Of a DNA stretch of 64,000 bases, positions 47,500 through 64,000 are shown piece after piece. Each line of letters begins with the position of its first letter. Position 1 is the stretch's first letter. The translations under genes were made by a program, and so were the position numbers. The notes below the pieces were generated by a model. The model was not told the DNA's origin. It was given only the letters and a program-made list of their open reading frames with translations, and made no database searches. This stretch comes from Helicobacter sp. 12S02232-10 (GTDB taxonomy: Bacteria; Campylobacterota; Campylobacteria; Campylobacterales; Helicobacteraceae), in NCBI RefSeq assembly GCF_002272895.1, contig NZ_MLAQ01000004.1, positions 115,308 through 179,307 on the forward strand, read 5' to 3'.

Positions 47500-47925
47500 A
47501 TGGCAAAGAAAATTGTTGGGGAGCTTAAGCTTCAAATTCCTGCTGGCAAAGCAAATCCTTCTCCACCTGTGGGACCTGCTTTGGGTCAAAGAGGGGTTAA
47601 TATTATGGAATTTTGCAAAGCTTTCAATGAAAAAACAAAAGATATGGGTAGTTTTAATATTCCGGTAGTTATTACGGTTTATCAGGATAAGAGTTTTACT
47701 TTTATCACAAAAAAACCTCCTGTTACAGATTTGATTAAAAAGGCTGCAGGTATTGCAAAGGGTTCAGATAATCCATTGAAAAACAAGATTGCAAAATTGA
47801 CTCAAAAACAAGTAGAGGAAATTGCAACTTTCAAAATGGAAGATTTGAATGCCAATACCCTTGAAGCAGCTAAAAATATTGTCTCTGGCAGTGCAAGAAG
47901 TATGGGTGTGGAAATCGTTAATTAG
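47500..47925 (+). CDS. rplK: 50S ribosomal protein L11
   Basis: 141 residues. [34 protein letters not shown] is the L11 N-terminal domain; the C-terminal part, with [11 protein letters not shown], binds 23S rRNA at the GTPase centre. AAGGAAG precedes the ATG. Twenty-seven bases separate it from rplA. Length is exact for the family. Confidence 0.97.
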   Translation: MAKKIVGELKLQIPAGKANPSPPVGPALGQRGVNIMEFCKAFNEKTKDMGSFNIPVVITVYQDKSFTFITKKPPVTDLIKKAAGIAKGSDNPLKNKIAKLTQKQVEEIATFKMEDLNANTLEAAKNIVSGSARSMGVEIVN

Positions 47926-47952
47926 TAAAAATAATATGATGGAGTTTATGGT

Positions 47953-48657
47953 ATGGAAAAAAAGGTAGCCAAAAGATTGCAAGGTTTACTTTCAAAAGTT
48001 GATAGTAATCGTATATATGATATAAGCAGTGGAGTAAGTACTGTTAAGTCTTTAGCATCTGCTAAATTTGACGAAACAGTAGAAGTAGCTCTTAGGCTTG
48101 GCGTAGACCCAAGACATGCCGATCAAATGATAAGAGGCGCTGTTGTATTGCCTCACGGAACGGGTAAAAAAATCAGAGTTGCTGTTTTTGCCAAAGGCAT
48201 TAAAGCTGATGAAGCTAGAAATGCAGGGGCAGATATTGTTGGTGATGAGGATTTGGCAGAAGAAATCAAAAACGGTAATTTGAATTTTGATATGGTGATT
48301 GCAACCCCTGATATGATGGCACTTGTTGGAAAAGTTGGAAGAATATTGGGACCAAAGGGATTGATGCCAAACCCAAAAACTGGAACTGTAACAATGGAAA
48401 TTGCTAAGGCGGTTACAAATGCCAAAAGCGGTCAGGTTAATTTCAGGGTTGATAAAAAAGGCAATATTCATGCCCCTATTGGAAAGGCAAGTTTTACTGA
48501 AGAAAAAATTAAAGAGAATATATTGGAATTTTTAAAAATAGTCAATCGTTTGAAACCTGCTAGTGCAAAAGGAAAATATATTCGAGGCGGCATATTGTCA
48601 TTAACAATGTCTCCATCAATCAAGCTCGATTCTCAAGAGTTGATGGACGTTAAATAA
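47953..48657 (+). CDS. rplA: 50S ribosomal protein L1
   Basis: 234 residues forming the L1 stalk. Family motifs are [30 protein letters not shown], and the signature [16 protein letters not shown]. In many bacteria L1 also represses translation of the rplKA message. It follows rplK closely and is followed by the L10 leader region. Length is normal. Confidence 0.97.
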   Translation: MEKKVAKRLQGLLSKVDSNRIYDISSGVSTVKSLASAKFDETVEVALRLGVDPRHADQMIRGAVVLPHGTGKKIRVAVFAKGIKADEARNAGADIVGDEDLAEEIKNGNLNFDMVIATPDMMALVGKVGRILGPKGLMPNPKTGTVTMEIAKAVTNAKSGQVNFRVDKKGNIHAPIGKASFTEEKIKENILEFLKIVNRLKPASAKGKYIRGGILSLTMSPSIKLDSQELMDVK

Positions 48658-48677
48658 AGTAAGTTCGATTTTATCTT

Positions 48678-48735
48678 TAGACTGAAGACCACAAGGGCTT
48701 TTGCTTAATTTGATTCATCTCCTTGTAGAAGTCTA
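48678..48735 (+). promoter_or_regulatory. Predicted L10 leader (ribosomal protein autoregulatory RNA)
   Basis: In the 97-base gap between rplA and rplJ, nested complementary segments are visible: TAGACT (48678-48683) with AGTCTA (48730-48735), and ACAAGG (48691-48696) with CCTTGT (48721-48726). They enclose an asymmetric internal loop (GAAGACC / AGA). That is the shape of the kink-turn L10 leader, which the L10-L12 complex binds to repress rplJL. AGGAGG for rplJ follows directly. Confidence 0.65.
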
Positions 48736-48754
48736 GTCTAGAAAGGAGGAAAGA

Positions 48755-49237
48755 ATGACCAAACTTCAAAAAAATCAGACAGTTGAGTATCTGACAGCGG
48801 AGTTTATTAATGCATCTGCTTTGATTGTATGCGACTATAAAGGTCTTGCGGTTAAAAATTTAGAAGAGCTTAGAATGTCTGCTAGAAGTCTGCAGATCAA
48901 GGTTCAGGTGGTTAAAAACACTTTAGCAGAAATTTCTATGAAGAATGCCCAGTACCCTGATTTGGATTTAAAGAATACAAATATTTTTATTTGGGGACAA
49001 GATCAAATAGCATTGTCTAAATTAGTCGCTAAATTCGGGCAAGATCATAAGGATAAATTTGCGATTAAAGCAGGATGTTTTGATAAAGAGAAAGTTGATG
49101 CTGATCATATTATGGCAATTTCGAAGTTGCCAAGCAAAGAAGAGCTTATTGGAATGCTATTGTCTGTTTGGACAGCTCCAGCTAGGTATTTTGTCACAGG
49201 ATTAGATAATCTTAAAAAACAAAAAGAACAAGAATAA
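48755..49237 (+). CDS. rplJ: 50S ribosomal protein L10
   Basis: 160 residues. The N-terminal RNA-binding domain shows [21 protein letters not shown], and the C-terminal helix ([19 protein letters not shown]) holds L7/L12 dimers. A very strong AGGAGG precedes the ATG. It is eighteen bases from rplL. Probably autoregulated through the leader described just upstream. Confidence 0.96.
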   Translation: MTKLQKNQTVEYLTAEFINASALIVCDYKGLAVKNLEELRMSARSLQIKVQVVKNTLAEISMKNAQYPDLDLKNTNIFIWGQDQIALSKLVAKFGQDHKDKFAIKAGCFDKEKVDADHIMAISKLPSKEELIGMLLSVWTAPARYFVTGLDNLKKQKEQE

Positions 49238-49254
49238 AAATTAAGGAGGCCATT

Positions 49255-49629
49255 ATGGCGATTACAAAAGAAGAGATTTTAGATTATATTGGAAATTTAT
49301 CAGTTCTTGAACTATCAGAACTTGTCAAAGCTTTTGAAGAAAAGTTTGGTGTAAGTGCTGCTCCAACCGTCGTTGCTGGAGCTGCTGCTGCAGGAGGTGC
49401 TGCGGCTGTTGAAGAAAAAACTGAATTTAACGTTGTTTTAATTGATAGCGGTGCTAATAAAATCAACGTTATTAAGGCAGTTAGAGAAATTACGGGGCTT
49501 GGTTTGAAAGAAGCCAAAGAAGCCACTGAAAATACTCCTCATACATTAAAAGAAGGTATCAACAAAGAAGATGCTGAGAATTTCAAGAAAAAACTTGAGG
49601 AAGCTGGCGCTAAGGTTGAAATTAAGTAA
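49255..49629 (+). CDS. rplL: 50S ribosomal protein L7/L12
   Basis: 124 residues. An N-terminal dimerisation helix ([16 protein letters not shown]) leads to an Ala/Gly-rich flexible hinge (about 37-55). The C-terminal factor-binding domain shows [22 protein letters not shown]. It forms the stalk that recruits translational GTPases. Two hairpins follow before rpoBC. Confidence 0.97.
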   Translation: MAITKEEILDYIGNLSVLELSELVKAFEEKFGVSAAPTVVAGAAAAGGAAAVEEKTEFNVVLIDSGANKINVIKAVREITGLGLKEAKEATENTPHTLKEGINKEDAENFKKKLEEAGAKVEIK

Positions 49630-49653
49630 TTTTAATTCAATTACATTTGAAGC

Positions 49654-49685
49654 ACCCAAAAAACAAATATTATTGTTTTTTGGGT
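49654..49685 (+). terminator. Hairpin 1 between rplL and rpoBC (attenuator or processing site)
   Basis: A 13-base perfect stem, ACCCAAAAAACAA (49654-49666) with TTGTTTTTTGGGT (49673-49685), has a six-base loop. The right arm is T-rich, but no separate T-tail follows. It starts 25 bases after rplL. It could attenuate read-through into rpoBC, or be an RNase III site as in E. coli. Confidence 0.6.
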
Positions 49686-49700
49686 TATCGCAATTTATGG

Positions 49701-58449
<8,749 letters not shown>

Positions 58450-58538
58450 TTCTTGCTCATCTCTAAGATAAATAAAAGATTTTTTGGTGTAAAATTAGAA
58501 TATTTTAATTTTAAATTTTAGAAAAAAGGAATTAAGTA

Positions 58539-58928
58539 GTGCCAACCATCAATCAATTAGTTAGAAAAGAGAGAAAGAAGGTTATCAGAAAAACAAAGTC
58601 TCCTGCTTTGTTGGAATGTCCCCAAAGAAGAGGCGTATGTACGCGTGTATATACGACAACTCCAAAGAAACCTAACTCCGCTTTAAGAAAAGTCGCAAAA
58701 GTGCGTCTTACAAGCAAAGTAGAAGTTATCAGCTATATTCCAGGTGAAGGTCACAATCTTCAAGAACACTCTATCGTGTTGGTCAGAGGCGGAAGAGTAA
58801 AAGACTTACCTGGTGTGAAGTATCATATTGTCAGAGGTGCTTTAGATACTGCAGGCGTTGCAAAAAGAACGGTTTCCAGAAGTAAATATGGAGCCAAAAA
58901 AGCCAAAGCCGGCTCCGATAAAAAATAA
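58539..58928 (+). CDS. rpsL: 30S ribosomal protein S12
   Basis: 129 residues with GTG start (AAAAAAGGAA upstream). [19 protein letters not shown], the decoding-centre loop, has the usual lysine at the streptomycin-sensitive position; [14 protein letters not shown] is the second loop. It follows rpoBC by 89 bases and begins the rpsL-rpsG-fusA (str) operon. Confidence 0.97.
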   Translation: MPTINQLVRKERKKVIRKTKSPALLECPQRRGVCTRVYTTTPKKPNSALRKVAKVRLTSKVEVISYIPGEGHNLQEHSIVLVRGGRVKDLPGVKYHIVRGALDTAGVAKRTVSRSKYGAKKAKAGSDKK

Positions 58929-59408
<480 letters not shown>

Positions 59409-59411
59409 TTT

Positions 59412-59435
59412 GAGCGAGGCTTCCGCTCTCTTCTT
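59412..59435 (+). terminator. Weak hairpin between rpsG and fusA
   Basis: GAGCG (59412-59416) pairs with CGCTC (59424-59428), loop AGGCTTC, followed by a mixed TCTTCTTTAT tail. The stem is short; partial termination or chance are both possible. Confidence 0.3.
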
Positions 59436-59486
59436 TATATCTCTCAACAAAACTGATAAAATAAAACTTTTGACATAAGGAAACAA

Positions 59487-61565
59487 ATGGCACGAAAAAC
59501 ACCATTAGACAGAATTAGAAATATTGGAATCGCCGCTCATATTGATGCTGGAAAAACAACGACTTCAGAAAGAATCCTTTTTTATACCGGCGTGAGCCAT
59601 AAAATAGGCGAGGTTCACGATGGCGCTGCGACGATGGACTGGATGGAACAAGAAAAAGAAAGAGGGATTACAATCACTTCTGCGGCAACCACTTGTTTTT
59701 GGAAAGATCATCAAATCAATCTTATCGACACTCCTGGACACGTGGATTTTACCATTGAAGTGGAAAGATCAATGCGGGTTTTGGATGGGGCAGTCGCTGT
59801 ATTTTGTTCCGTTGGAGGCGTGCAACCTCAAAGCGAAACAGTTTGGAGACAGGCAAATAAGTATGGCGTTCCAAGAATGGTGTTTGTCAATAAAATGGAC
59901 AGAATCGGAGCAAATTTTTATAATGTCGAATCTCAAATCAACCAAAGACTTAAGGCTAATCCAATCCCTATCAATATACCCATAGGTGCAGAAGATACCT
60001 TTAAAGGCGTGATTGATTTGATCGAAATGAAAGCGATTGTTTGGAATAATGAGGCTATGGGTGCGCAATATGATGTTGAGGAAATCCCTGCAGATTTGGC
60101 AGATAAAGCTAAAGAATACAGAGAAAAGCTCATTGAAGCTGCTGCTGAACAAGATGAAACCTTGATGGAAAAATATTTGAGCGGGGAAGAGTTGAGTGTT
60201 GAAGAAATCAAAAAAGGCATTAAAATCGGTTGCCATAATATGAGTTTAATCCCAATGCTTTGCGGGTCATCTTTCAAAAACAAAGGAGTTCAGACTTTAT
60301 TGGATGCCGTTGTAGATTTTTTACCAGCACCGACTGAAGTTGTAGATATTAAAGGGATTGATTCTAAAACTGAAGAAGAAGTTCATATTCAATCGACTGA
60401 TAACGGGGAATTCGCAGGGCTTGCCTTTAAAATTATGACCGATCCATTTGTTGGCCAGCTTACATTTGTGCGGGTTTATCGGGGTATGCTTGAATCAGGT
60501 AGCTATGTGTTGAATTCTACAAAAGGAAAAAAAGAGCGAGTAGGGCGCTTGTTAAAAATGCACTCTAATAAGCGTGAAGACATTAAAGAAGTCTATGCCG
60601 GTGAGATTTGTGCTTTTGTTGGTTTGAAAGATACGCTTACAGGCGATACGCTTTGTGATGAAAAAAACCCTGTTATTCTTGAAAGAATGGAATTCCCAGA
60701 GCCTGTTATCCATATTGCTGTAGAGCCAAAAACAAAAGCAGATCAAGAAAAAATGGGTGTTGCTTTAGGTAAGCTAGCCGAAGAAGATCCTAGCTTTAGA
60801 GTAAGCACTCAAGAAGAAACTGGGCAAACACTTATTGGAGGTATGGGCGAGTTACATTTGGAGATTATTGTAGATCGTTTGAAGCGAGAGTTCAAGGTTG
60901 AAGCTGAAATTGGACAACCTCAAGTTGCTTTCAGAGAGACCATTAAAAGTTCTGTCAATAAGGAATGTAAGTATGCCAAGCAGTCTGGTGGTAGGGGTCA
61001 ATATGGACACGTATTTATCAAATTAGAACCTAAGGAACCTGGTAGCGGCTATGAATTTGTGAATCAAATTTCAGGCGGAGTTATCCCTAAAGAATATATC
61101 CCTGCGGTGGATAAAGGTATTCGTGAAGCAATGCAAAGCGGTGTTTTAGCAGGCTATCCCGTTGTGGATTTTCAAGTGACACTTTATGATGGAAGTTATC
61201 ACGATGTGGATTCTTCAGAGATGGCTTTTAAAATTGCAGGTTCAATGGCATTTAAAGATGCCTGTCGAGCCGCTAATCCTGTTTTGCTTGAACCATTGAT
61301 GAAAGTTGAAGTTGAAGTGCCTGAAGAATATATGGGTGATGTCATCGGGGATTTGAATCGTAGGAGAGGGCAAATCAATTCAATGGATGATCGAATGGGG
61401 CTTAAGATTGTGAATGCATTCGTTCCTCTTGCAGAAATGTTTGGCTATTCGACTGATTTGCGTTCTGCCACACAAGGAAGAGGAACTTATTCGATGGAGT
61501 TTGACCATTATGGCGAAGTCCCTGCCAATATTGCCAAAGAAATTGTTGAGAAGCGAAAAGGCTAA
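59487..61565 (+). CDS. fusA: Elongation factor G
   Basis: 692-residue translocase GTPase. G-motifs are [23 protein letters not shown] and NKMDR. Domain IV and V motifs include [12 protein letters not shown] and [22 protein letters not shown] precedes the ATG. It closes the str operon; tuf is not next to it but lies upstream with the tRNAs, as is usual in Helicobacter. Confidence 0.97.
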   Translation: MARKTPLDRIRNIGIAAHIDAGKTTTSERILFYTGVSHKIGEVHDGAATMDWMEQEKERGITITSAATTCFWKDHQINLIDTPGHVDFTIEVERSMRVLDGAVAVFCSVGGVQPQSETVWRQANKYGVPRMVFVNKMDRIGANFYNVESQINQRLKANPIPINIPIGAEDTFKGVIDLIEMKAIVWNNEAMGAQYDVEEIPADLADKAKEYREKLIEAAAEQDETLMEKYLSGEELSVEEIKKGIKIGCHNMSLIPMLCGSSFKNKGVQTLLDAVVDFLPAPTEVVDIKGIDSKTEEEVHIQSTDNGEFAGLAFKIMTDPFVGQLTFVRVYRGMLESGSYVLNSTKGKKERVGRLLKMHSNKREDIKEVYAGEICAFVGLKDTLTGDTLCDEKNPVILERMEFPEPVIHIAVEPKTKADQEKMGVALGKLAEEDPSFRVSTQEETGQTLIGGMGELHLEIIVDRLKREFKVEAEIGQPQVAFRETIKSSVNKECKYAKQSGGRGQYGHVFIKLEPKEPGSGYEFVNQISGGVIPKEYIPAVDKGIREAMQSGVLAGYPVVDFQVTLYDGSYHDVDSSEMAFKIAGSMAFKDACRAANPVLLEPLMKVEVEVPEEYMGDVIGDLNRRRGQINSMDDRMGLKIVNAFVPLAEMFGYSTDLRSATQGRGTYSMEFDHYGEVPANIAKEIVEKRKG

Positions 61566-61577
61566 TCAGATTTCTTA

Positions 61578-61612
61578 TCGGGAAATTTTCCCGAATTTTG
61601 GATTTGATTTTT
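61578..61612 (+). terminator. Probable intrinsic terminator after fusA
   Basis: TCGGGAAA (61578-61585) and TTTCCCGA (61587-61594) form a tight stem 12 bases after the stop codon. ATTTTGGATTTGATTTTTG follows. The core loop would open to three or more bases in RNA. A reasonable end for the str operon. Confidence 0.6.
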
Positions 61613-61866
61613 GAGTCGTTTATTTTGTCTTAAAATTTGATTGGCTACCCCTCCCCCTTTTTTTATTTTTTCTTTTTCTCTCATTTTTTTCTTCTATCTC
61701 TTAAGGGATAAATTTTAAAATATATGATATTTGCTAGTGTTGTTGATTGCCTTATCCAAATCTAAAAAAATGCAATGCCTTGCATCATCCCTATTATTTT
61801 ATTTTGAAAATATTTTAAATTTTATATCACCTTGAAAAAACAAAATTAACCCCACACATCACAATC

Positions 61867-61885
61867 GATTTTTTACTAAAAAATC
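61867..61885. repeat. Palindrome GATTTTTTA-C-TAAAAAATC
   Basis: A perfect nine-base inverted repeat around a single C. It is AT-rich, so partly expected by chance, but exact. Possible regulator site or curved-DNA element. Confidence 0.5.
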
Positions 61886-61977
61886 AAAATATTTGAACAA
61901 TATAAATAAATCTCAATAAACCATCACATAAGAATCATTTTAATCAATTTTTAAGATGATTTTGAAACCATAGAAAG

Positions 61978-61995
61978 CTTATCCGTACGGATAAG
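61978..61995. promoter_or_regulatory. Perfect 18-bp palindrome, candidate operator
   Basis: CTTATCCGTACGGATAAG reads identically on both strands. Its GC-containing centre (CCGTACGG) stands out from the AT-rich surroundings. It lies 230 bases before the surface-gene ATG and about 410 after fusA. A dimeric repressor or activator site is the natural reading. Confidence 0.55.
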
Positions 61996-62000
61996 TAGAT

Positions 62001-62028
62001 ATAATTTATTTATAAAAAAATAAATTAT
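62001..62028. repeat. AT-only inverted repeat beside the palindrome
   Basis: ATAATTTATTT (62001-62011) and AAATAAATTAT (62018-62028) form an eleven-base stem with a six-base loop, five bases after the 18-bp palindrome. A T-poor tail makes it an unlikely terminator. Confidence 0.45.
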
Positions 62029-62224
62029 CTAATAAAATTATTTCAGATAAATTAATCCAAAAAATAGCCAATACTATCAATCTGATTTTATATTTACTCA
62101 TATTGCTTCAAAATATTTAATTGAAATTTAAATTATTTTATGATTTAATGGCAGGGTTCTCAATAATAATTGATAGTTTAATGATTATCAGTTCTTCTTG
62201 ATAAAATTTAAAAAAGGATTGTTT

Positions 62225-64000
62225 ATGAATCAAAGCGAAATCAAGTTTATTTCAAAACTTCAAAATATTGTCGGGGGGGGGGGGCAAATCTTCCTCTCTA
62301 AAAGCAGGATTTTCTAAAAGACTCCTTCCTGTTTCCTTAGTTATTGCCCCCTTTTTAACCTCTTTTGTCTATGCCGATACAATAAAAGATGGTCATTGTA
62401 GCACGGATCATTGTGTTACTGTGACCAATACTCAACCCTCTATTGCCCAATTGAGTCTGCAAGACACTACAGACACTACTCCCGATAAAGTGGTGTTAAA
62501 GCAAATGATAAAAGCCGGTGGTTGGACTAACGCTGCTCGTTCTTCTACTATCACTGCCCTAAATGCTATTGTGTCTAGTTCCTTTGATTTGAGATTTCAA
62601 AACGGCTCTACAATGACTTTTAATTTCACAAATTCGGTATATCAGGGAAATTTTATCAATGGATACCAGCCTAATGGCGCTTATGGTACATCCAAGACAT
62701 CAACATTTACTTTTGATGGAAGCTATCAAGGAAATAGTGATGCTAGTTTAAAGGGCTATGCTTGGGTTGGGAATATCAATATTCAAGCACAAGATAATCA
62801 AATCACTTTCAAAAATGATGCGAATATGAAAGGCAACATCACAGCAAGTCACAATTCTGGATCCCAATCAAAAACTTCTTTGATTACCTTTAAGGATTCG
62901 GCTTTGGAGGGTGATATCACTGCGCTTAGTTCAGCTGTCGATTTGAAGTTAGGAGGAGCTCACTCTAATGTTTTAAGTATCGTTTTTGATGGCAATTCTA
63001 CAACCAAAGGCTATGCCCTCAAAGGTGCAGATGGCGAGCAAAATGCAACCATCAGAGCTGTTTCTGGTGGTCTTAATATCACCTTTGATAATGGTGCAAT
63101 AGCTTATGCAAATACAAACTTGAGTTATGACCAATACTCTCAAACAGATATTCCTACGCTTAACATCACGCTTAAGAATAAATCTGTTTTGAATGGTAAT
63201 ATCAATAACGTTAAAGCAAATTTTAATAAAAACCCGACTCAAAATGTTACTCTTGAATCAGGTTCTTTGCTAAAAGGGAATGCTAATAATCAACTCGGAA
63301 TCTTGAATCTCAAATCCGATAATGCCAAGATGATAGGGAATGTAAATACCTTGCAAGCTCCGATTGATTCAGATACACATACAATCATCACTTTTACTAA
63401 CTCATCATTAGAGGGAAATATAGAAAATAACTTTATTGGGAAAGACCACAACGGAACATATACTAACGCAACATTTGATGGGAACAACACCACAGATGGT
63501 TATGCCCTCAAAGGAGATGTGACTAATCCGTATGGCACGATGAATCTGACCTTTAAAAACGGTGCTGTTTGGCAAGGAGACTATAAAACTAATGATGCTA
63601 CTACTTATGATCAGAATAGCACAAAGAATAATTTGACTTTTGATAAAGGGAGTATAACAGGTTCGATTACCCTTTTCGGAGGTACTGGAGAAATCAAAGC
63701 CTCTAATCATTCTTCTTTAGGTAATATATCGACTCAAGCAGGTCGCAACGGTGTTATAACCAAATTGAGCATCACAGCTTCTGATCATTCCTCTTTGGGT
63801 AATATTTCAGGAGATGCTTTACTTACTGCCTCTTTTAGTGATTCAAGTGTAGGTGATATCCAAAATTCAAATGCTAATTCCACTCTAACCTTTGCCACTG
63901 CTTCTGATACTGCTCCTACTGATAAAACAGGAGAAGTTTCTTCTGAGGATAAAAAAATCACGATTGGTGATATCACTAATTTTAGAGGAACCATCACAGG
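62225..64000 (+). CDS. Phase-variable large surface protein, probable autotransporter (OFF as read; cut by right edge)
   Basis: The ATG at 62225 has AAGGA eight bases upstream. With 12 G at 62273-62284 the frame ends in TAA after 30 codons. From the tract onward a second frame stays open to the window end (over 570 codons). Loss of one G joins them into MNQSEIKFISKLQNIVGGGG..., then a late hydrophobic signal (LLPVSLVIAPFLTSFVYA) with cleavage before DTIKDG, an extended signal-peptide layout typical of large autotransporters. The mature part repeats short units ending GNI/GDI (LEGDIT, LEGNIE, LGNIS), as in beta-helix passengers. No barrel is seen because the gene runs off the edge. A tract-length base-call error could mimic the OFF state. 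Confidence 0.8.
62273..62284 (+). repeat. Poly-G tract (12 G), phase-variation switch
   Basis: Twelve consecutive G in an AT-rich genome, placed inside codons 17-20 of the surface gene, before its hydrophobic signal core. Tracts of this length slip during replication in Helicobacter and Campylobacter. Lengths of 11 or 14 would put the gene ON; 12 or 13 leave it OFF. Confidence 0.9.
62985..63025 (+). repeat. Internal repeat A, first copy (second at 63474-63514)
   Basis: A 41-base segment encoding FDGNSTTKGYALKG recurs at 63474-63514 as FDGNNTTDGYALKG. The stretch TATGCCCTCAAAGG is identical in both, and the rest differs mostly at silent or similar positions. It shows tandem growth of the passenger by duplication. 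Confidence 0.75.
63702..63730 (+). repeat. Internal repeat B, first copy (second at 63780-63808)
   Basis: A 29-base segment encoding SNHSSLGNIS recurs 78 bases later at 63780-63808 as SDHSSLGNIS. The 78-base period equals 26 codons, about one turn-pair of a beta-helix. Confidence 0.7.

Larger units (their letters stand above)
61613..62224. other. Long AT-rich spacer upstream of the phase-variable surface gene
   Basis: About 610 bases with no convincing gene. It contains a pyrimidine run at 61647-61690, a small hairpin ATGCAA/TTGCAT at 61770-61785, and three larger palindromes listed separately. Just before the gene is a TGATAG...TTATCA region at 62172-62190, only loosely like a Fur box. AAAAAAGGATTG at 62210-62221 provides the ribosome site. 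Promoter and operators for the surface gene are expected here. Confidence 0.5.

Noticed and set aside
61647..61690. Long pyrimidine run after fusA as a slippery or repeat element
   Set aside because: It is mixed C and T in noncoding DNA, with the longest pure run 8 or so bases, and no gene depends on its length.
62172..62190. Fur-box-like sequence before the surface gene
   Set aside because: Only five or six bases at each end are symmetric; the centre does not match the Fur consensus.
62973..63997. Four long minus-strand open frames opposite the surface gene
   Set aside because: They lack ribosome sites and family motifs, and exist because the repetitive plus-strand codons avoid stops in the opposite frame.

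Overview
The window reads as chromosome of a Helicobacter-type Campylobacterota (epsilonproteobacterium) that is not H. pylori. It is AT-rich. RpoB and RpoC are fused into one 2,885-residue chain, a hallmark of Helicobacter and Wolinella. Many gene blocks follow the H. pylori order as I recall it: lptG-like/pth/rplY/tal/murE/nfu/pit/corC/tolC-exporter; acpS/fliL/rsmD; arsRS; cbpA/hspR/rarA; tRNA-Thr-Tyr-Gly-Thr/tuf through fusA. The presence of purF, leuD and leuB, plus four tandem PF02521-like outer-membrane proteins, argues against H. pylori itself. No species is assigned.

Layout. 1-0.4 kb: start of an MFS transporter cut by the left edge. 0.7-7.4 kb: mrp, then a minus-strand housekeeping block (LPS-export permease, pth, rplY, tal, murE, an uncharacterised gene, nfu). 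7.6-17.0 kb: phosphate permease, CorC-like protein, a TolC/HlyD/two-permease exporter without an ATPase gene, and azlCD. 17.0-18.9 kb: acpS, fliL, rsmD and a small unknown on the minus strand. 19.0-22.9 kb: lepA, a cytochrome c'-like protein, yebC and an outer-membrane gene broken by an in-frame stop. 22.9-33.9 kb: a long minus-strand run with hemB, a radical SAM protein, purF, arsS/arsR, leuD-leuB with two small genes, and the cbpA-hspR-rarA heat-shock operon extended by a predicted beta-barrel gene. 34.1-39.1 kb: four tandem porin-like genes on the plus strand. 39.1-44.4 kb: GDP-mannose to GDP-fucose genes (manC, gmd, fcl) coupled to a Wzk/PglK-like flippase. 44.6-61.6 kb: five tRNAs, tuf, rpmG, secE, nusG, four L-protein genes, rpoBC, rpsL, rpsG and fusA.

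61.6-64.0 kb is the accessory end. A 659-bp AT-rich spacer with several palindromes leads to a long repeat-rich surface protein, probably an autotransporter. A run of 12 G lies inside its extended signal peptide. At 12 G the frame is shut after 30 codons; at 11 G it reads through to the right edge. This is the best candidate in the window for a switchable surface system.

Functionally, the window joins core translation and transcription genes to envelope biogenesis (LPS export, fucosylated glycan supply and flipping, porins, efflux) and to acid- and heat-stress regulation. Start codons were often moved from the longest reading frame to an internal ATG, GTG or TTG with a good ribosome-binding site; TTG and GTG starts are frequent. 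Gene identities come from motif recognition and remembered gene order, since no database search was possible.
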